Shown: positions 1-8,294, numbered from the stretch's first letter. The stretch is DNA of 64,000 nucleotides from Falsihalocynthiibacter halioticoli (GCF_025802015.1 NZ_JAOYFC010000001.1:62001-126000); one strand, 5' to 3'. The notes: a model not told the origin generated them from the letters alone. Numbers and translations: made by a program.

Positions 1-231
1 AAACCCCATGATTGACGGTGTCAAAATTCGGTTGGCAGTTAGAGTTTGGAAAACCATTGTCGAGAGCGCGACCGAAGTGGCGAACGTAATGAGCGCTAGG
101 GCTTTGATCCCGCGGAATGGCAAGACAAATCCCCAGTTGCCCCGTGATTCCAGTGTCATGAATGCAAGCAATGCAAAAACTGCCAATGTCGCAAGGACTG
201 CGAGGCGCGAAGGTAAGCTTAGATTATCCAT
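1..231 (-). CDS. FecCD-family iron-siderophore permease, partial at window edge
   Basis: Inner-membrane permease of a ferric-siderophore ABC importer; only the first 77 residues are in the window. The minus strand reads MDNLSLPSRLAVLATL and later LTANRILTPSIMGF, and the TPSIMGF stretch is typical of the second FecCD permease of vibriobactin/petrobactin-type systems. The ATG at 231-229 overlaps the stop of the preceding permease by 8 bp (ATGGATAA), so the two are translationally coupled. The first predicted membrane helix (about residues 10-25) is present. An ATPase gene would be expected just outside the window. Confidence 0.8.
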   Translation of the reverse strand, partial: MDNLSLPSRLAVLATLAVFALLAFMTLESRGNWGFVLPFRGIKALALITFATSVALSTMVFQTLTANRILTPSIMGF

Positions 232-1153
232 GACGTGCCCGCCCATGTAATATCCACAAGAAAGCCGCTGCGCCGATCACACCAAGAATTGTACCCACAG
301 GGATTTCGAACGGATATCGAATGACCCTTCCGAGAATGTCGCATGCCAACACCAAACCCGCGCCGGAAGCGGCGACAATGGGCAGTGTCTGGCGTAGGTT
401 TTCGCCATAGATGCGCGCCACGATGTTGGGGACGACCAAACCAACAAAAGGGATCATGCCGATGCTAACTGTCGTAACGGCAGAGATAACCGCGACTATA
501 GAAAGCCCTGTGATCATTGCCTGTTTGTGGTTGAGCCCGAGAGATTTCGCGGCATCTTCGCCCAAGCCGACAATCGTAAAACGATCTGCGTAAAGATACG
601 CTACGCCTGCAAGGATACCTGCAATCCACAGAAACTCGTAACGTCCGAGCATTACGCCTGAAAACTCGCCGTTTATCCAAATGTCGAGGTATTGAAGCAG
701 GTCGCGTTCGTACGCAAGAAATGTCGTGGCCGCACCAATAATCCCACCGTAAACAATCCCCGTAAGCGGAACCAGCATTGGATCATGTGGAGGCAAACGC
801 CGTACCAGCGCGAGGAAGCCCGCGGTGCCGATAAGTGCAGTGACTGTCGCCGCGCCCATTTTCGCCCAAAGCGCTGCTCCGGGCGCCAGCAGTGTGATTA
901 CCACAAGACCGAACGCTGCGGCTTGCGCGGTTCCGGCAGTTGATGGTTCGACAAATTTATTGCGCGACAACATTTGCATGATGACCCCCGCAACAGCGAG
1001 GCTCGCACCAGCCAAAAGTGCAGCAGCAGTACGCGGGAGCCGTGAATAGAACAAAAGCCAAAGTCCGTCACCCGACAACGACGAGACCCCCGTAAAGCAA
1101 CTTACGAGGGTCAAGCCTGTTAGGATGGCGATAATTCCGGACTTAGCTGCCAC
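224..1153 (-). CDS. FecCD-family iron-siderophore ABC transporter permease
   Basis: Polytopic inner-membrane permease of 309 residues that would pair with the next FecCD protein to carry a ferric siderophore into the cytoplasm. It has the usual family length, about nine hydrophobic segments, and the family motif GMIPFVGLVVPNIVARI near residue 230, which forms the ATPase contact region. The N-terminal part (RLPRTAAALLAGASLAVAG) is also characteristic. The start overlaps the end of the binding-protein gene by 11 bp, and the end overlaps the next permease by 8 bp, giving a compact operon of binding protein, permease 1, permease 2. The closest remembered relatives are the VctD/FatD-like permeases; the siderophore itself cannot be told from sequence. 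Confidence 0.9.
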   Translation of the reverse strand: MAAKSGIIAILTGLTLVSCFTGVSSLSGDGLWLLFYSRLPRTAAALLAGASLAVAGVIMQMLSRNKFVEPSTAGTAQAAAFGLVVITLLAPGAALWAKMGAATVTALIGTAGFLALVRRLPPHDPMLVPLTGIVYGGIIGAATTFLAYERDLLQYLDIWINGEFSGVMLGRYEFLWIAGILAGVAYLYADRFTIVGLGEDAAKSLGLNHKQAMITGLSIVAVISAVTTVSIGMIPFVGLVVPNIVARIYGENLRQTLPIVAASGAGLVLACDILGRVIRYPFEIPVGTILGVIGAAAFLWILHGRARHG

Positions 1154-2042
1154 TTATGCTGCCAAAAGCGGATTTGATGATGTCGAGTGTTTCCAGAGTA
1201 GACTGAATGCCACCAGAGGCGATGTAGAATCCTCCGGAGTTCAAATGAACAATTTGTCCCTTTTGGGCGGCTGCCGTATCGGCGATGATCGCATTGTCGA
1301 GCGTCGCTGTTGCGCTTTCGCCTTCTGCGCCGATGGCGGCAACACGGTCAAGCACCAGTATCCAATCAGGGTTCGCCTCACGGACGAACTCAAAAGAAAT
1401 GGACTCGCCGTGTGTTGTGTCTTCCAAGCCATCAACAGCTTCATCAAGGTCCAGTTCCTGATGCAACCAGCCAAAACGGCCGCCTGCGCCGTAGGCGGAA
1501 ATCTTGCCACCATTTGTGAGCAGGATCAGCGCGGTTCCCTTTCCGGCAACGGCTTCTTTCGTTGCTTCCAATTCTGTATCGAGGTTCGCGATAAGAGAAG
1601 CGGCTTCATCTTCCTTGTCGAAGATTTTGCCATATGCCGTTAGGCGATCTCGCGTTTGGCCAAGCAGGTCGTCACCCCAAAGCGTCATGTCTACAGTCGG
1701 GGCGATTTTTGAGAGCGCGTCAACCTGTGTGGACGAGCGGCCACCAGCAATAATGAGTTCAGGGCCAGTTGCGGCAAGCGCCTCAAAGTCGGGCTCAAAC
1801 AACGTGCCGATCTCGCCCTGATACTCTTCAAGGTAGGGCAAATAGGTATTGGAAGTCGAAGTAATTCCCTCGACCTTCAGTGCATCAAGCATATCCAGCG
1901 ACGCCATATCGAAGACCGCAACGCTTGCAGGTTGCTGCGGAACAGTAGCGGTATCGCCATATGTTGTGATTGTTACGTCTGCTGCTGACACAGCGGTTGC
2001 GCAAAGAGCCGTCGTGGCTGCGACGATGAATGATCTAAGCAT
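1143..2042 (-). CDS. Periplasmic siderophore-binding protein of iron ABC transporter
   Basis: Substrate-binding protein of the ferric-siderophore importer, 299 residues. I chose the ATG at 2042 because it gives a clean signal peptide (MLRSFIVAATTALCATAVSA, cleavage before ADVTI) and has AGGA 8 nt upstream; the open frame extends 45 codons further without a signal-like start. The mature part follows the helical-backbone PF01497 layout: VAVFDMASLDMLDAL near the start, PELIIAGGRSS in the middle, and a C-terminal segment ending near SAFGSISGS. It heads the operon, followed by two FecCD permeases. It is probably induced in low iron, but I see no clear iron box in the 99 bp between it and the divergent DUF2218 gene. 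Confidence 0.88.
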   Translation of the reverse strand: MLRSFIVAATTALCATAVSAADVTITTYGDTATVPQQPASVAVFDMASLDMLDALKVEGITSTSNTYLPYLEEYQGEIGTLFEPDFEALAATGPELIIAGGRSSTQVDALSKIAPTVDMTLWGDDLLGQTRDRLTAYGKIFDKEDEAASLIANLDTELEATKEAVAGKGTALILLTNGGKISAYGAGGRFGWLHQELDLDEAVDGLEDTTHGESISFEFVREANPDWILVLDRVAAIGAEGESATATLDNAIIADTAAAQKGQIVHLNSGGFYIASGGIQSTLETLDIIKSAFGSISGS

Positions 2043-2141
2043 AAGAAGTCCTATTTCGAGTATGAGTATCCTGATCGTTTCTATAAGGTATTGAAGTAAG
2101 GCCGCGCAACCTGTAATCTGACAAAAAAGATAGGATATAGA

Positions 2142-2432
2142 ATGCTGACTCAAACTGGGACGTTCAAAACCGAACAAGCTTCGAAGTACTTGAAGCAGTT
2201 ATGCAAGCACTTCGCCCATAAGGTTGACGTGAAATATGATGATACACAGGGCGAAGCGGCGATGCCGTTCGGGCCTGCACGATTGGAGGCCAAAGAAAAC
2301 GAACTGTCCGTTGAAGTAACCGGCGATGGCCCCGAGCAACTCGAGAAAGCGCGTCACGTGATCGATGTTCACTTGCAGCGCTTCGCGTTCCGAGAAGAGT
2401 TCGAAGCAATGGATTGGGAAGACTATAGCTAG
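2142..2432 (+). CDS. DUF2218 domain protein
   Basis: Small cytoplasmic protein of 96 residues matching DUF2218 over its whole length (N-terminal MLTQTGTFKTEQASKYLKQLCKHF split by a conserved His; acidic C-terminus FEAMDWEDYS). The family has no settled biochemical role that I know. It is divergently transcribed from the ferric-siderophore importer with 99 bp between the starts, and DUF2218 genes are, from memory, often found beside siderophore uptake genes, so a link with iron is plausible. The start ATG follows an A-rich stretch (AAAAAAGATAGGATATAG) with AGGA about 7 nt upstream. Confidence 0.8.
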   Translation: MLTQTGTFKTEQASKYLKQLCKHFAHKVDVKYDDTQGEAAMPFGPARLEAKENELSVEVTGDGPEQLEKARHVIDVHLQRFAFREEFEAMDWEDYS

Positions 2433-2569
2433 GGTTGGCAACGCGCGGCACGCATATACTTAATTCCCCTCAGCTCGGGCCCTGCTGATGAGATTTGGAT
2501 GTCGCCGTCATTTTCAAGCGCGGCTTTGTTGAGAGCAAAAAGCACTTTCCCCCAGCCGTGAGCATCGCT

Positions 2570-2602
2570 AGGCTCCTTTCCGCACTAAGCTGAAAGGAGC
2601 CT
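2570..2602 (+). promoter_or_regulatory. Hairpin that masks the ribosome-binding site of the HlyU-family gene
   Basis: An 11-bp perfect inverted repeat: AGGCTCCTTTC at 2570-2580 and GAAAGGAGCCT at 2592-2602, loop of 11 nt (cgcactaagct). The right arm is the Shine-Dalgarno sequence of the gene that starts at 2607, so folding would block initiation. No run of T follows, which argues against a terminator. Structure is directly visible; a regulatory role is inferred. Confidence 0.55.
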
Positions 2603-2606
2603 TCCA

Positions 2607-2876
2607 ATGTCACTCTTCTCTAAACTCTTCGGCGGTGGAGAAAAACCCGAACCGAAGCCGGTCGAGTACAAAGGTTTCGACATTTTTCCAGACCTGATGG
2701 CGGAAGGTGGTAAGTACCGGTTGTCAGCTCGTATCGAAAAAACGGTCGACGGAGAGCGCAAGACCTGTGCTGTTATCCGAGCGGATGTTTTTGACAGCAA
2801 GGATCAGGCCGAAAGCATTAGTATCGATAAAGCGAAGCAAGTTATTGACGAGCAGGGCGACCGCATTTTCGATTAA
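2607..2876 (+). CDS. HlyU-family small protein
   Basis: Protein of 89 residues matching the HlyU family (PF10115), named after a Vibrio haemolysin regulator; in alphaproteobacteria these are short stand-alone proteins of unproven function. It starts MSLFSKLFGGGEKPEPKP, a typical amphipathic, glycine/proline-rich start, and then has the conserved YKGFDIFPDLMAEGGKYRLSARI block and the ISIDKAKQVIDEQGDRIF tail. The start has a perfect GAAAGGAG site that sits inside an 11-bp hairpin (2570-2602). It is monocistronic, with a 22-bp tandem duplication just downstream. DNA binding is not evident; the fold lacks a recognisable helix-turn-helix. Confidence 0.75.
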   Translation: MSLFSKLFGGGEKPEPKPVEYKGFDIFPDLMAEGGKYRLSARIEKTVDGERKTCAVIRADVFDSKDQAESISIDKAKQVIDEQGDRIFD

Positions 2877-2929
2877 GCTATCGCAACACTACGATCGCCT
2901 TTGATTGTGCAATGTGTGAGCGAAACTGG

Positions 2930-2973
2930 TTCGTTTCGTATGGCCCGTCTTTTCGTTTCGTATGGCCCGTCTT
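2930..2973. repeat. Exact 22-bp tandem duplication
   Basis: Two identical adjacent copies of a 22-bp unit beginning ttcgtttcgta and ending tggcccgtctt, at 2930-2951 and 2952-2973, in the gap between the HlyU-family gene and the convergent ABC-2 permease gene. No coding frame uses it. It looks like a recent slippage or duplication event. Confidence 0.9.
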
Positions 2974-3011
2974 AGAGCCACCCGACGTCTGGCATCTAAG
3001 GTTTGCCGTTC

Positions 3012-4157
3012 TTAATCTAACCGCTTTTTGAATTTCAATGTCGCTGCCATAAGGCCAAAGACAGTGAAGCCGATCATCCACAGGATTTGTTCTCTCATCT
3101 CAAAGAGCGAGGCATCTCGCAAAACAACTCCACGGATCATATCCATGAAATGTGTCGCTGGCAGCGCTTGCGCGATGACTTGAACAGGCTGTGGCATGCC
3201 GTCAAAGGGAAACATAAACCCAGACATCAAGATCGAAGGCAGCAGGATGAAAACCGTCATTTGCATCGATTGAAGCTGATTTTTTGCAAGCGTGGAAACC
3301 ACCAGACCAACTGACAGGCTCGCGATGATGAACAGCAGCGTCACAACAAGCAAAGCCCCCAGTCCGCCATTAATCGGGACATCAAACAGAACATGCCCAA
3401 GCCCCAAAATGATTGCGACCTGAATTAGTCCCGCAAAGATATAAGGGATAATCTTTCCAATCATGATCTCGCTCGACTTAACGGGCGTGTTGATGAGCAT
3501 CTCCATATTGCCGCGTTCGCGCTCGCGCACAATGGCAGCAGATGTGAACAGGATCATGGTCATGGTAAGGATAACGCCCACAAGGCCCGGCACAATGTTA
3601 ACCGCCGAGCGCTGTTCTGGGTTGAAGTAAAGCGTAACTTCAAACGTTGGAACCAGTCGGTTTGGTGGCAATCTCATCATCTCGGTTAAAGGCATTGCTC
3701 TGAGTGATTTGATCGCGCTCGCCACCATGGTGTCTGAGCCATCGACAATCCAATGCGCAACAGGGCGGCTGCTGGTTTGGTCTGTCGCATTCGGCAGGCC
3801 CAGCCCGATCGCGGGGCTTCTTGCAAATCGGTTGTCTACATCGCGGGGAATGATCAACGCAGCTCGCACGCGGGCTTCTGTGATTGCGATCTCGGCTTCT
3901 TGGGGAGTGGCGAAGACCTCTGTGAATTCGACAACCTGCGTGGCCTGCACAATTTGAGCGAGCGTTCGCGAGAGTTCTGTTTCGGCTTGGTCCACCAATG
4001 CAACAGGCACGTGGCGCAAGTTGGTGTTGATCGCATATCCGAACAGCATCAATTGGATCAAAGGTATCATTATGACCATGGCGAAGGTCATTCGATCTCT
4101 GCGCAGTTGGAGCAATTCTTTCTTCAGAACGGCGGCGATACGGCGCGGTGATATCAT
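3012..4157 (-). CDS. ABC-2 type export permease (YhhJ/YbhR-like)
   Basis: Inner-membrane permease of 381 residues with the ABC-2 layout: a short cytoplasmic start (MISPRRIAAVLKKELLQLRRDR), one helix around residues 23-43, a large periplasmic domain of about 130 residues, then five helices from about residue 190 to the end. The motif RERERGNMEMLINTPVKSSEIMIGK is the conserved coupling region. Its start overlaps the ATPase gene by 4 bp. With the ATPase and HlyD-type adaptor it forms an export pump like E. coli YbhGFSR or YhiI-RbbA-YhhJ. Only one permease gene is present here, so it may act as a homodimer. The substrate is unknown. Confidence 0.88.
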   Translation of the reverse strand: MISPRRIAAVLKKELLQLRRDRMTFAMVIMIPLIQLMLFGYAINTNLRHVPVALVDQAETELSRTLAQIVQATQVVEFTEVFATPQEAEIAITEARVRAALIIPRDVDNRFARSPAIGLGLPNATDQTSSRPVAHWIVDGSDTMVASAIKSLRAMPLTEMMRLPPNRLVPTFEVTLYFNPEQRSAVNIVPGLVGVILTMTMILFTSAAIVRERERGNMEMLINTPVKSSEIMIGKIIPYIFAGLIQVAIILGLGHVLFDVPINGGLGALLVVTLLFIIASLSVGLVVSTLAKNQLQSMQMTVFILLPSILMSGFMFPFDGMPQPVQVIAQALPATHFMDMIRGVVLRDASLFEMREQILWMIGFTVFGLMAATLKFKKRLD

Positions 4158-5080
4158 GCCTTCTGCTCCCGTGTTGCGCTGACGAATACGTCTTCTAGGT
4201 TTGGGCGTTGTTGCGTAAGGGTCAGGTCCGAAAACGTGTTGAGCAACGCGCGCAGCATTTCGACGGGTTGTGGCTCTGACTTATCCACCAAGACACGAAG
4301 CCGCGATCCAATTTGTGCGGTGGAGAGAACTTTGGGCTTTCCGTCTAGCTGATGTTTGACGGTGCGCAGCTCTGGTCCCTCGATCTCTACAACATCGGCT
4401 TGAAGGTTATCCATCAATTGGCGCGGAGAGCCATCGGCCTTTTTTGCTCCGTTTTGCAGAATGGCCAGCTTGTGACAGCGTTCTGCTTCGTCCATGAAAT
4501 GGGTGGATACGATCATTGTCGCGCCCTCATCGACAAGATCAAACAGTTGCTCCCAAAACGTTCGGCGGGTTTCCGGGTCAACAGCAGAAGTCGGTTCATC
4601 GAGAAACAGGAGCTTTGGCCGATGAATAACTGTCGCAGCGAGGGATAGCTTCTGACGTTGCCCACCGCTCAAACTGCCGCAAAGTTGATCTACATTTGTC
4701 GTAAGATCATAGGTGTGCAGGAGTTCCTCAATTCGGCCTTTCACCGATCTTGCTGGAATCCCATAAATCTCGGCGGCGAATTTCAGGTTTTCGCGCACCG
4801 TTAAATCTCGATAGTACGAAAAGATCTGGGTCATGTACCCAATTTGGCTTTTGAGCGGTTCCGCCGCCTGCGGCATTGACTTGCCCAGCACAGTGACTTC
4901 TCCGCTGCTCGGCGTCAGCAGCCCTGTCAGCATTCGAATAGTTGTTGTTTTTCCGCATCCGTTCGGGCCGAGAAATCCGTAAATCTGGCCGGTTTGGATT
5001 TCGAGATCTAGGTTATCGACGGCCGTCTTCTCTCCGAATGTTCGGGTAAGGCTGCGTGTCGAAACAACGACATCTGTCAT
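4154..5080 (-). CDS. ABC export ATP-binding protein
   Basis: Cytoplasmic ATPase of 308 residues for the adjacent ABC-2 permease. Walker A (GPNGCGKTT) lies at residues 38-46, the signature LSGGQ at 137-141, Walker B with DEPTSAVDPE at about 157-170, and the switch histidine in VSTHFMDEAERC. The roughly 80 residues after the ATPase core are the extra C-terminal domain seen in drug-export ATPases of the CcmA/YbhF kind. It overlaps both neighbours by 4 bp (adaptor upstream, permease downstream), which indicates translational coupling in a three-gene operon. Confidence 0.9.
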   Translation of the reverse strand: MTDVVVSTRSLTRTFGEKTAVDNLDLEIQTGQIYGFLGPNGCGKTTTIRMLTGLLTPSSGEVTVLGKSMPQAAEPLKSQIGYMTQIFSYYRDLTVRENLKFAAEIYGIPARSVKGRIEELLHTYDLTTNVDQLCGSLSGGQRQKLSLAATVIHRPKLLFLDEPTSAVDPETRRTFWEQLFDLVDEGATMIVSTHFMDEAERCHKLAILQNGAKKADGSPRQLMDNLQADVVEIEGPELRTVKHQLDGKPKVLSTAQIGSRLRVLVDKSEPQPVEMLRALLNTFSDLTLTQQRPNLEDVFVSATREQKA

Positions 5081-6039
5081 GGCATAGGAACCTGAACTGG
5101 TATGCCTGGGGGCAAGTCTGGTGAGGCAGAGGGCAGGTCAATTTCCGCAAGATAGACGAGCCTTGTCCGGTCATCTTTGTTCAGCCCGAAATAGGGCGTA
5201 AAAGACGGGTCGTCGCTGATCCACCGCACAACGCCATCCAAAGGGGCGTCGAGCCCATCAACATGAACTTCCAGCTTGTCCCCGGTTTTGAGCTTAATGC
5301 GATGCGGCTCTGGGATGTAAACACGGGCATATGGAACCTCGCCCGTTATGAGCACGGCAACCGGACTGCCCAGTGCCACCCGCTCCCCCAGGTTCCACGG
5401 TAAAGAATCCAAAATACCGTCGCGCGTTGCCACAACAGTCAACTCATCCAGAATGGTCTGCTCGGCTTTGACGGATGCTTCCTGTGCTCTCACGTTCGCT
5501 TCGGCAACGGCCAAATCCTCGGGCCTTGTGCCGTTCTTCAATTCCTTCAGTGTTTCCTTTGCGCTTCGCAATTCGGCGCGCGCTGAGTCTCTTACGGCCA
5601 GATTGTTCGCAACTTGCGCTTCGGTCACAATCGAGTTTTCGACCAGTTTTAGGTTTCGCTGATAGATGGCCTCTGCGTCAGCCAATCGCGCAACGGCACC
5701 CGCAACCTTGGCTTCGGCTATTGCGATCTCTTCCTCTCGGGCGCCAACTTGTAGCTTGAGTAAGGTTGCTTGTGCTTTTTCAAGCTCCGCTTGCGCCAGC
5801 GCCAACTTCGATGTTTGCAGGGTGCCGTCTAGTTGAACCAGTGTGTCTCCAACCTTGACCCTTGATCCTTCTGCGAGCGGTAGGTCCACAACAATTTCAT
5901 TGGCTGTAGCGGTGAGCGCAACGCGGTCCCGTGCAAGAATTCCAAGCGCCACACTCTCGTCAGTTCGCGAGCATTGGTCGAGAAATGCGGGAAAAATTGC
6001 TGCAACTATCAACGGAATAGGAGACGTGAAATTTAGCAA
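5077..6039 (-). CDS. HlyD/YbhG-type membrane fusion adaptor of ABC exporter
   Basis: Periplasmic adaptor of 320 residues that would link the ABC-2 pump to an outer-membrane channel. After an N-terminal hydrophobic anchor come a lipoyl half (ANEIVVDLPLAEGSRVKVGDTLVQLDG), a coiled-coil hairpin of about 130 residues rich in Ala, Glu and Leu, the second lipoyl half, and a beta-barrel part (VYIPEPHRIKLKTGDKLEV). The start is taken as TTG at 6039 because GGAGGT lies 5 nt upstream. A Cys near residue 23 (LDQCS) could be a lipid site, but the box is poor. It is the first gene of the exporter operon; no outer-membrane factor gene is nearby. Confidence 0.85.
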   Translation of the reverse strand: MLNFTSPIPLIVAAIFPAFLDQCSRTDESVALGILARDRVALTATANEIVVDLPLAEGSRVKVGDTLVQLDGTLQTSKLALAQAELEKAQATLLKLQVGAREEEIAIAEAKVAGAVARLADAEAIYQRNLKLVENSIVTEAQVANNLAVRDSARAELRSAKETLKELKNGTRPEDLAVAEANVRAQEASVKAEQTILDELTVVATRDGILDSLPWNLGERVALGSPVAVLITGEVPYARVYIPEPHRIKLKTGDKLEVHVDGLDAPLDGVVRWISDDPSFTPYFGLNKDDRTRLVYLAEIDLPSASPDLPPGIPVQVPMP

Positions 6040-6341
6040 GGGTTACCTCCAATCGCAGGCCGCGGAGTGTGTTAATGCCTTCTATTACTGATAAAAACAG
6101 CACCTCCCATCACAAACAAGCTCTAATCTTCGTCCAGTACTTGCGTTTCTTTGAAACACGACTGGGGTCTCCGTTTGATGCGGGATGTTCCGTGTCGCGG
6201 AGCTGGTTTGCCCAAATCATCTCGAGAATTCTTGGATTTACTAGTGATTATATACCCGAATATTCAGCATTAAGGCGGGGGAGTTACGCCTCTTGCACAA
6301 ATGATTTTGTCAGTTTATATTATAAACAGGAGATTTAGTTT
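6040..6341. other. Gene-free stretch between the exporter operon and the GntR gene
   Basis: About 300 bp between two divergent starts. It should hold promoters for both transcripts. An open frame on the plus strand (6069-6338, 89 codons) has no ribosome site, unusual composition and no recognisable motif, so I do not call it a gene. The visible structure is a short inverted repeat at 6297-6310 and AT-rich DNA just before the GntR start (tttatattataaa). Confidence 0.6.
6297..6310. promoter_or_regulatory. Short inverted repeat upstream of the GntR gene, possible operator
   Basis: ACAAA-TGAT-TTTGT, 32 bp before the start of the FadR-type regulator. FadR-family operators are short inverted repeats of this size, and these regulators often control themselves, but the match to any specific consensus is only general. 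Confidence 0.25.
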
Positions 6342-7136
6342 ATGAAAAAACGTAGTCCATTAAGCCGAAAGTCTGCAATTGGCGGCGTCATAGAGGTGCG
6401 CGGGATCCTCGGAGCGGCGGTCGAGAACCTTGGTGTTCGGATTGTTGGTGGTGAATGGGCTGAAGGTGACGCAATCAGCAAAGAAGCCGATCTCGTTGAA
6501 GAGCTTGGTGTGAGCCGATCGGTTGTGCGCGAAGCGTTTCGAATTCTCGGAGCAAAGGGCCTTATCCGCAGTAAAACATCTGATGGTACGCGGGTGATGC
6601 TCCGTTCAGAGTGGCGCTTGCTTGATCCGGATGTCATGGACTGGCGTATCCAAGCTGGAGATACAATATCGCTTCTGGATGATCTCCAGAAGGTGCGCCT
6701 TGTCATGGAGCCTGGAATTGCGTTCACCGCGACACAGATGGCAACAGAAGAGCAGCGCGCAAGGGTTAAGGCTGCGTGGGAGCGTAAAGTTGCGGTGGCT
6801 GAAGAGCCCGAAGTGGACTCAGCCGAACGCCGTCAAAATTTCATTGATGCGGACTTGGATTTTCACCGATCGCTCATCGAGTGCGTAGGATCCGAGTTGC
6901 TTGAACAACTTTATGCGGTGATCGAAGCATCGATGAGTATCTCCATCGATCTTCAGATGGCTGCGGTCGGCTATATTTCTGAAATGGTGGGTATGGACGA
7001 AAGCCAACAACTCCACGAGGCTGTTTACAAAGCGTTCATGGATGGGGATGCCGAGCGTGCTTGCACAGCGATGCGAGAAGTGGTCGCGAGCGCGATCAGA
7101 GATATGCAGGACGGTTTGGCCCAGACAACCGAATAA
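6342..7136 (+). CDS. GntR-family regulator, FadR subfamily (FCD domain)
   Basis: Transcriptional regulator of 264 residues. A winged helix-turn-helix spans about residues 20-90, with the GntR signature SKEADLVEELGVSRSVVREAF at 47-67, followed by an all-helical FCD ligand-binding domain. Metal- or effector-binding residues typical of FCD are visible: D171 and H175 in DADLDFHRSL, and H225 in LHEAVYKAF. FadR-type regulators in sugar-acid operons (for example DgoR, ExuR and UxuR) usually sense a pathway intermediate, so this one probably controls the hydrolase gene 20 bp downstream and perhaps the transporter operon at 9.2 kb. The start has AGGAG about 8 nt upstream. Confidence 0.88.
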   Translation: MKKRSPLSRKSAIGGVIEVRGILGAAVENLGVRIVGGEWAEGDAISKEADLVEELGVSRSVVREAFRILGAKGLIRSKTSDGTRVMLRSEWRLLDPDVMDWRIQAGDTISLLDDLQKVRLVMEPGIAFTATQMATEEQRARVKAAWERKVAVAEEPEVDSAERRQNFIDADLDFHRSLIECVGSELLEQLYAVIEASMSISIDLQMAAVGYISEMVGMDESQQLHEAVYKAFMDGDAERACTAMREVVASAIRDMQDGLAQTTE

Positions 7137-7156
7137 TTTCTATAATGGAGAAGAAT

Positions 7157-8242
7157 ATGCCCGATACGCTTCAGCCGCAGCTCATCGCGGCGGTCGCCGA
7201 ACGCCTCGCTGCCCATGAATTCAAGGGGTGGTTCTATGGCGATTCAGTCGGATTCGAGGGGTTGGTTGCCGCAGCAGATTTGCTTGAAGATCCGAAGTGG
7301 ATAGATTTCAGCCACGGGTTCTTCCGTGCATGGGCCACGCGCCGTCATCCATTCCACCCCGACGACAACACCGCGCCCGGCCATGTGATGTGTGATATCG
7401 TCGAGCGGACAGGTGACGAGGTTTTGAAAACAGCAGTACTTGATCTCGCGGAGCACCTTCGAAGTCGGCGTAAGATCGGGGATGTTGCCGTAACATTCGA
7501 AGACACGTTGCGCTCATTGCGGCAACCCTATGGTGGCGTTCAACTCTCTAAAGAGCAGAGCGAATTGATGAAGGATCCCGGCGCGGGTATCTGGCTTGAT
7601 TGCATGCATTTCGACGCGCCGTTCTATGCACACCTGTCAAAAATTGATCCCGCGAACGATTGGGCAGAGACCGGGGTTCGCGAGATTCTTGGGTATCGTG
7701 AATTCCTGTTTGATCAAGAAACCGGAACGTATCGGCACTACTGGCTCGAGAAACTTGGCCGATCGCAAATTCCCGGTTGGGGCCGAGGGCAAGGTTGGGC
7801 TCTTTTGGGGATGCTGGATGTGCTGAAGTTCTGCGGCGATGCTCCGGCAGCGGATGAATTGCAAGAGCAGGCCATTGCTTTAGCGGAAACAATGGTCTCG
7901 TATCAGCTTGAGGACGGGAACTGGCATTGCATGGTGCACGAGCCGCGTTCCGGGCCGGAATCTTCAACCGCTGCATTTATGGCAACCGCATTTTATCGCG
8001 GGATGAAGCATGGCGTGTTGAGCAAGCGTTTTGAATTGCCCGCAGAGAAGGCATTCCGCGCGATGGTTTCGAACCTTGATGAAAAGGGAAATCTTCTTGG
8101 TGTTTCGGCAGCCGTCATGTCTGCTTTGGTAGACGAACATTATTGGCATGTTCCTCTAGATCGAATTGTCCCGTGGGGGCAGGGTCCGGTCTTGACTGCC
8201 GCCGCCGCGCGAAGTGCTTTCCTCGGCAAAGCTATCTCTTAG
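7157..8242 (+). CDS. Glycoside hydrolase family 88/105-like unsaturated uronyl hydrolase
   Basis: Probable cytoplasmic hydrolase of 362 residues that removes a 4,5-unsaturated galacturonic or glucuronic acid from a short sugar chain by hydration of the double bond. The (alpha/alpha)6 family motifs are visible: WLDCMHFDAPF near residues 147-157 with a candidate catalytic Asp, WGRGQGWALLGML from 208, and ESSTAAFMATAFYRG near the end. There is no signal peptide. I prefer ATG 7157, which has GGAG 6 nt upstream; ATG 7145 is a possible alternative. It follows the GntR gene by 20 bp and is likely co-transcribed with it. No polysaccharide lyase is in the window. Confidence 0.72.
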   Translation: MPDTLQPQLIAAVAERLAAHEFKGWFYGDSVGFEGLVAAADLLEDPKWIDFSHGFFRAWATRRHPFHPDDNTAPGHVMCDIVERTGDEVLKTAVLDLAEHLRSRRKIGDVAVTFEDTLRSLRQPYGGVQLSKEQSELMKDPGAGIWLDCMHFDAPFYAHLSKIDPANDWAETGVREILGYREFLFDQETGTYRHYWLEKLGRSQIPGWGRGQGWALLGMLDVLKFCGDAPAADELQEQAIALAETMVSYQLEDGNWHCMVHEPRSGPESSTAAFMATAFYRGMKHGVLSKRFELPAEKAFRAMVSNLDEKGNLLGVSAAVMSALVDEHYWHVPLDRIVPWGQGPVLTAAAARSAFLGKAIS

Positions 8243-8294
8243 CAATTGAATACCAAGCTGGCCCATGCTGCGCGCGGGCCAGTGGTTTGTTGGC

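Noticed and set aside
6069..6338. Open frame of 89 codons in the gap before the GntR gene
   Set aside because: No ribosome site, no motif, and residue make-up unlike the neighbours; it overlaps the expected promoter region.
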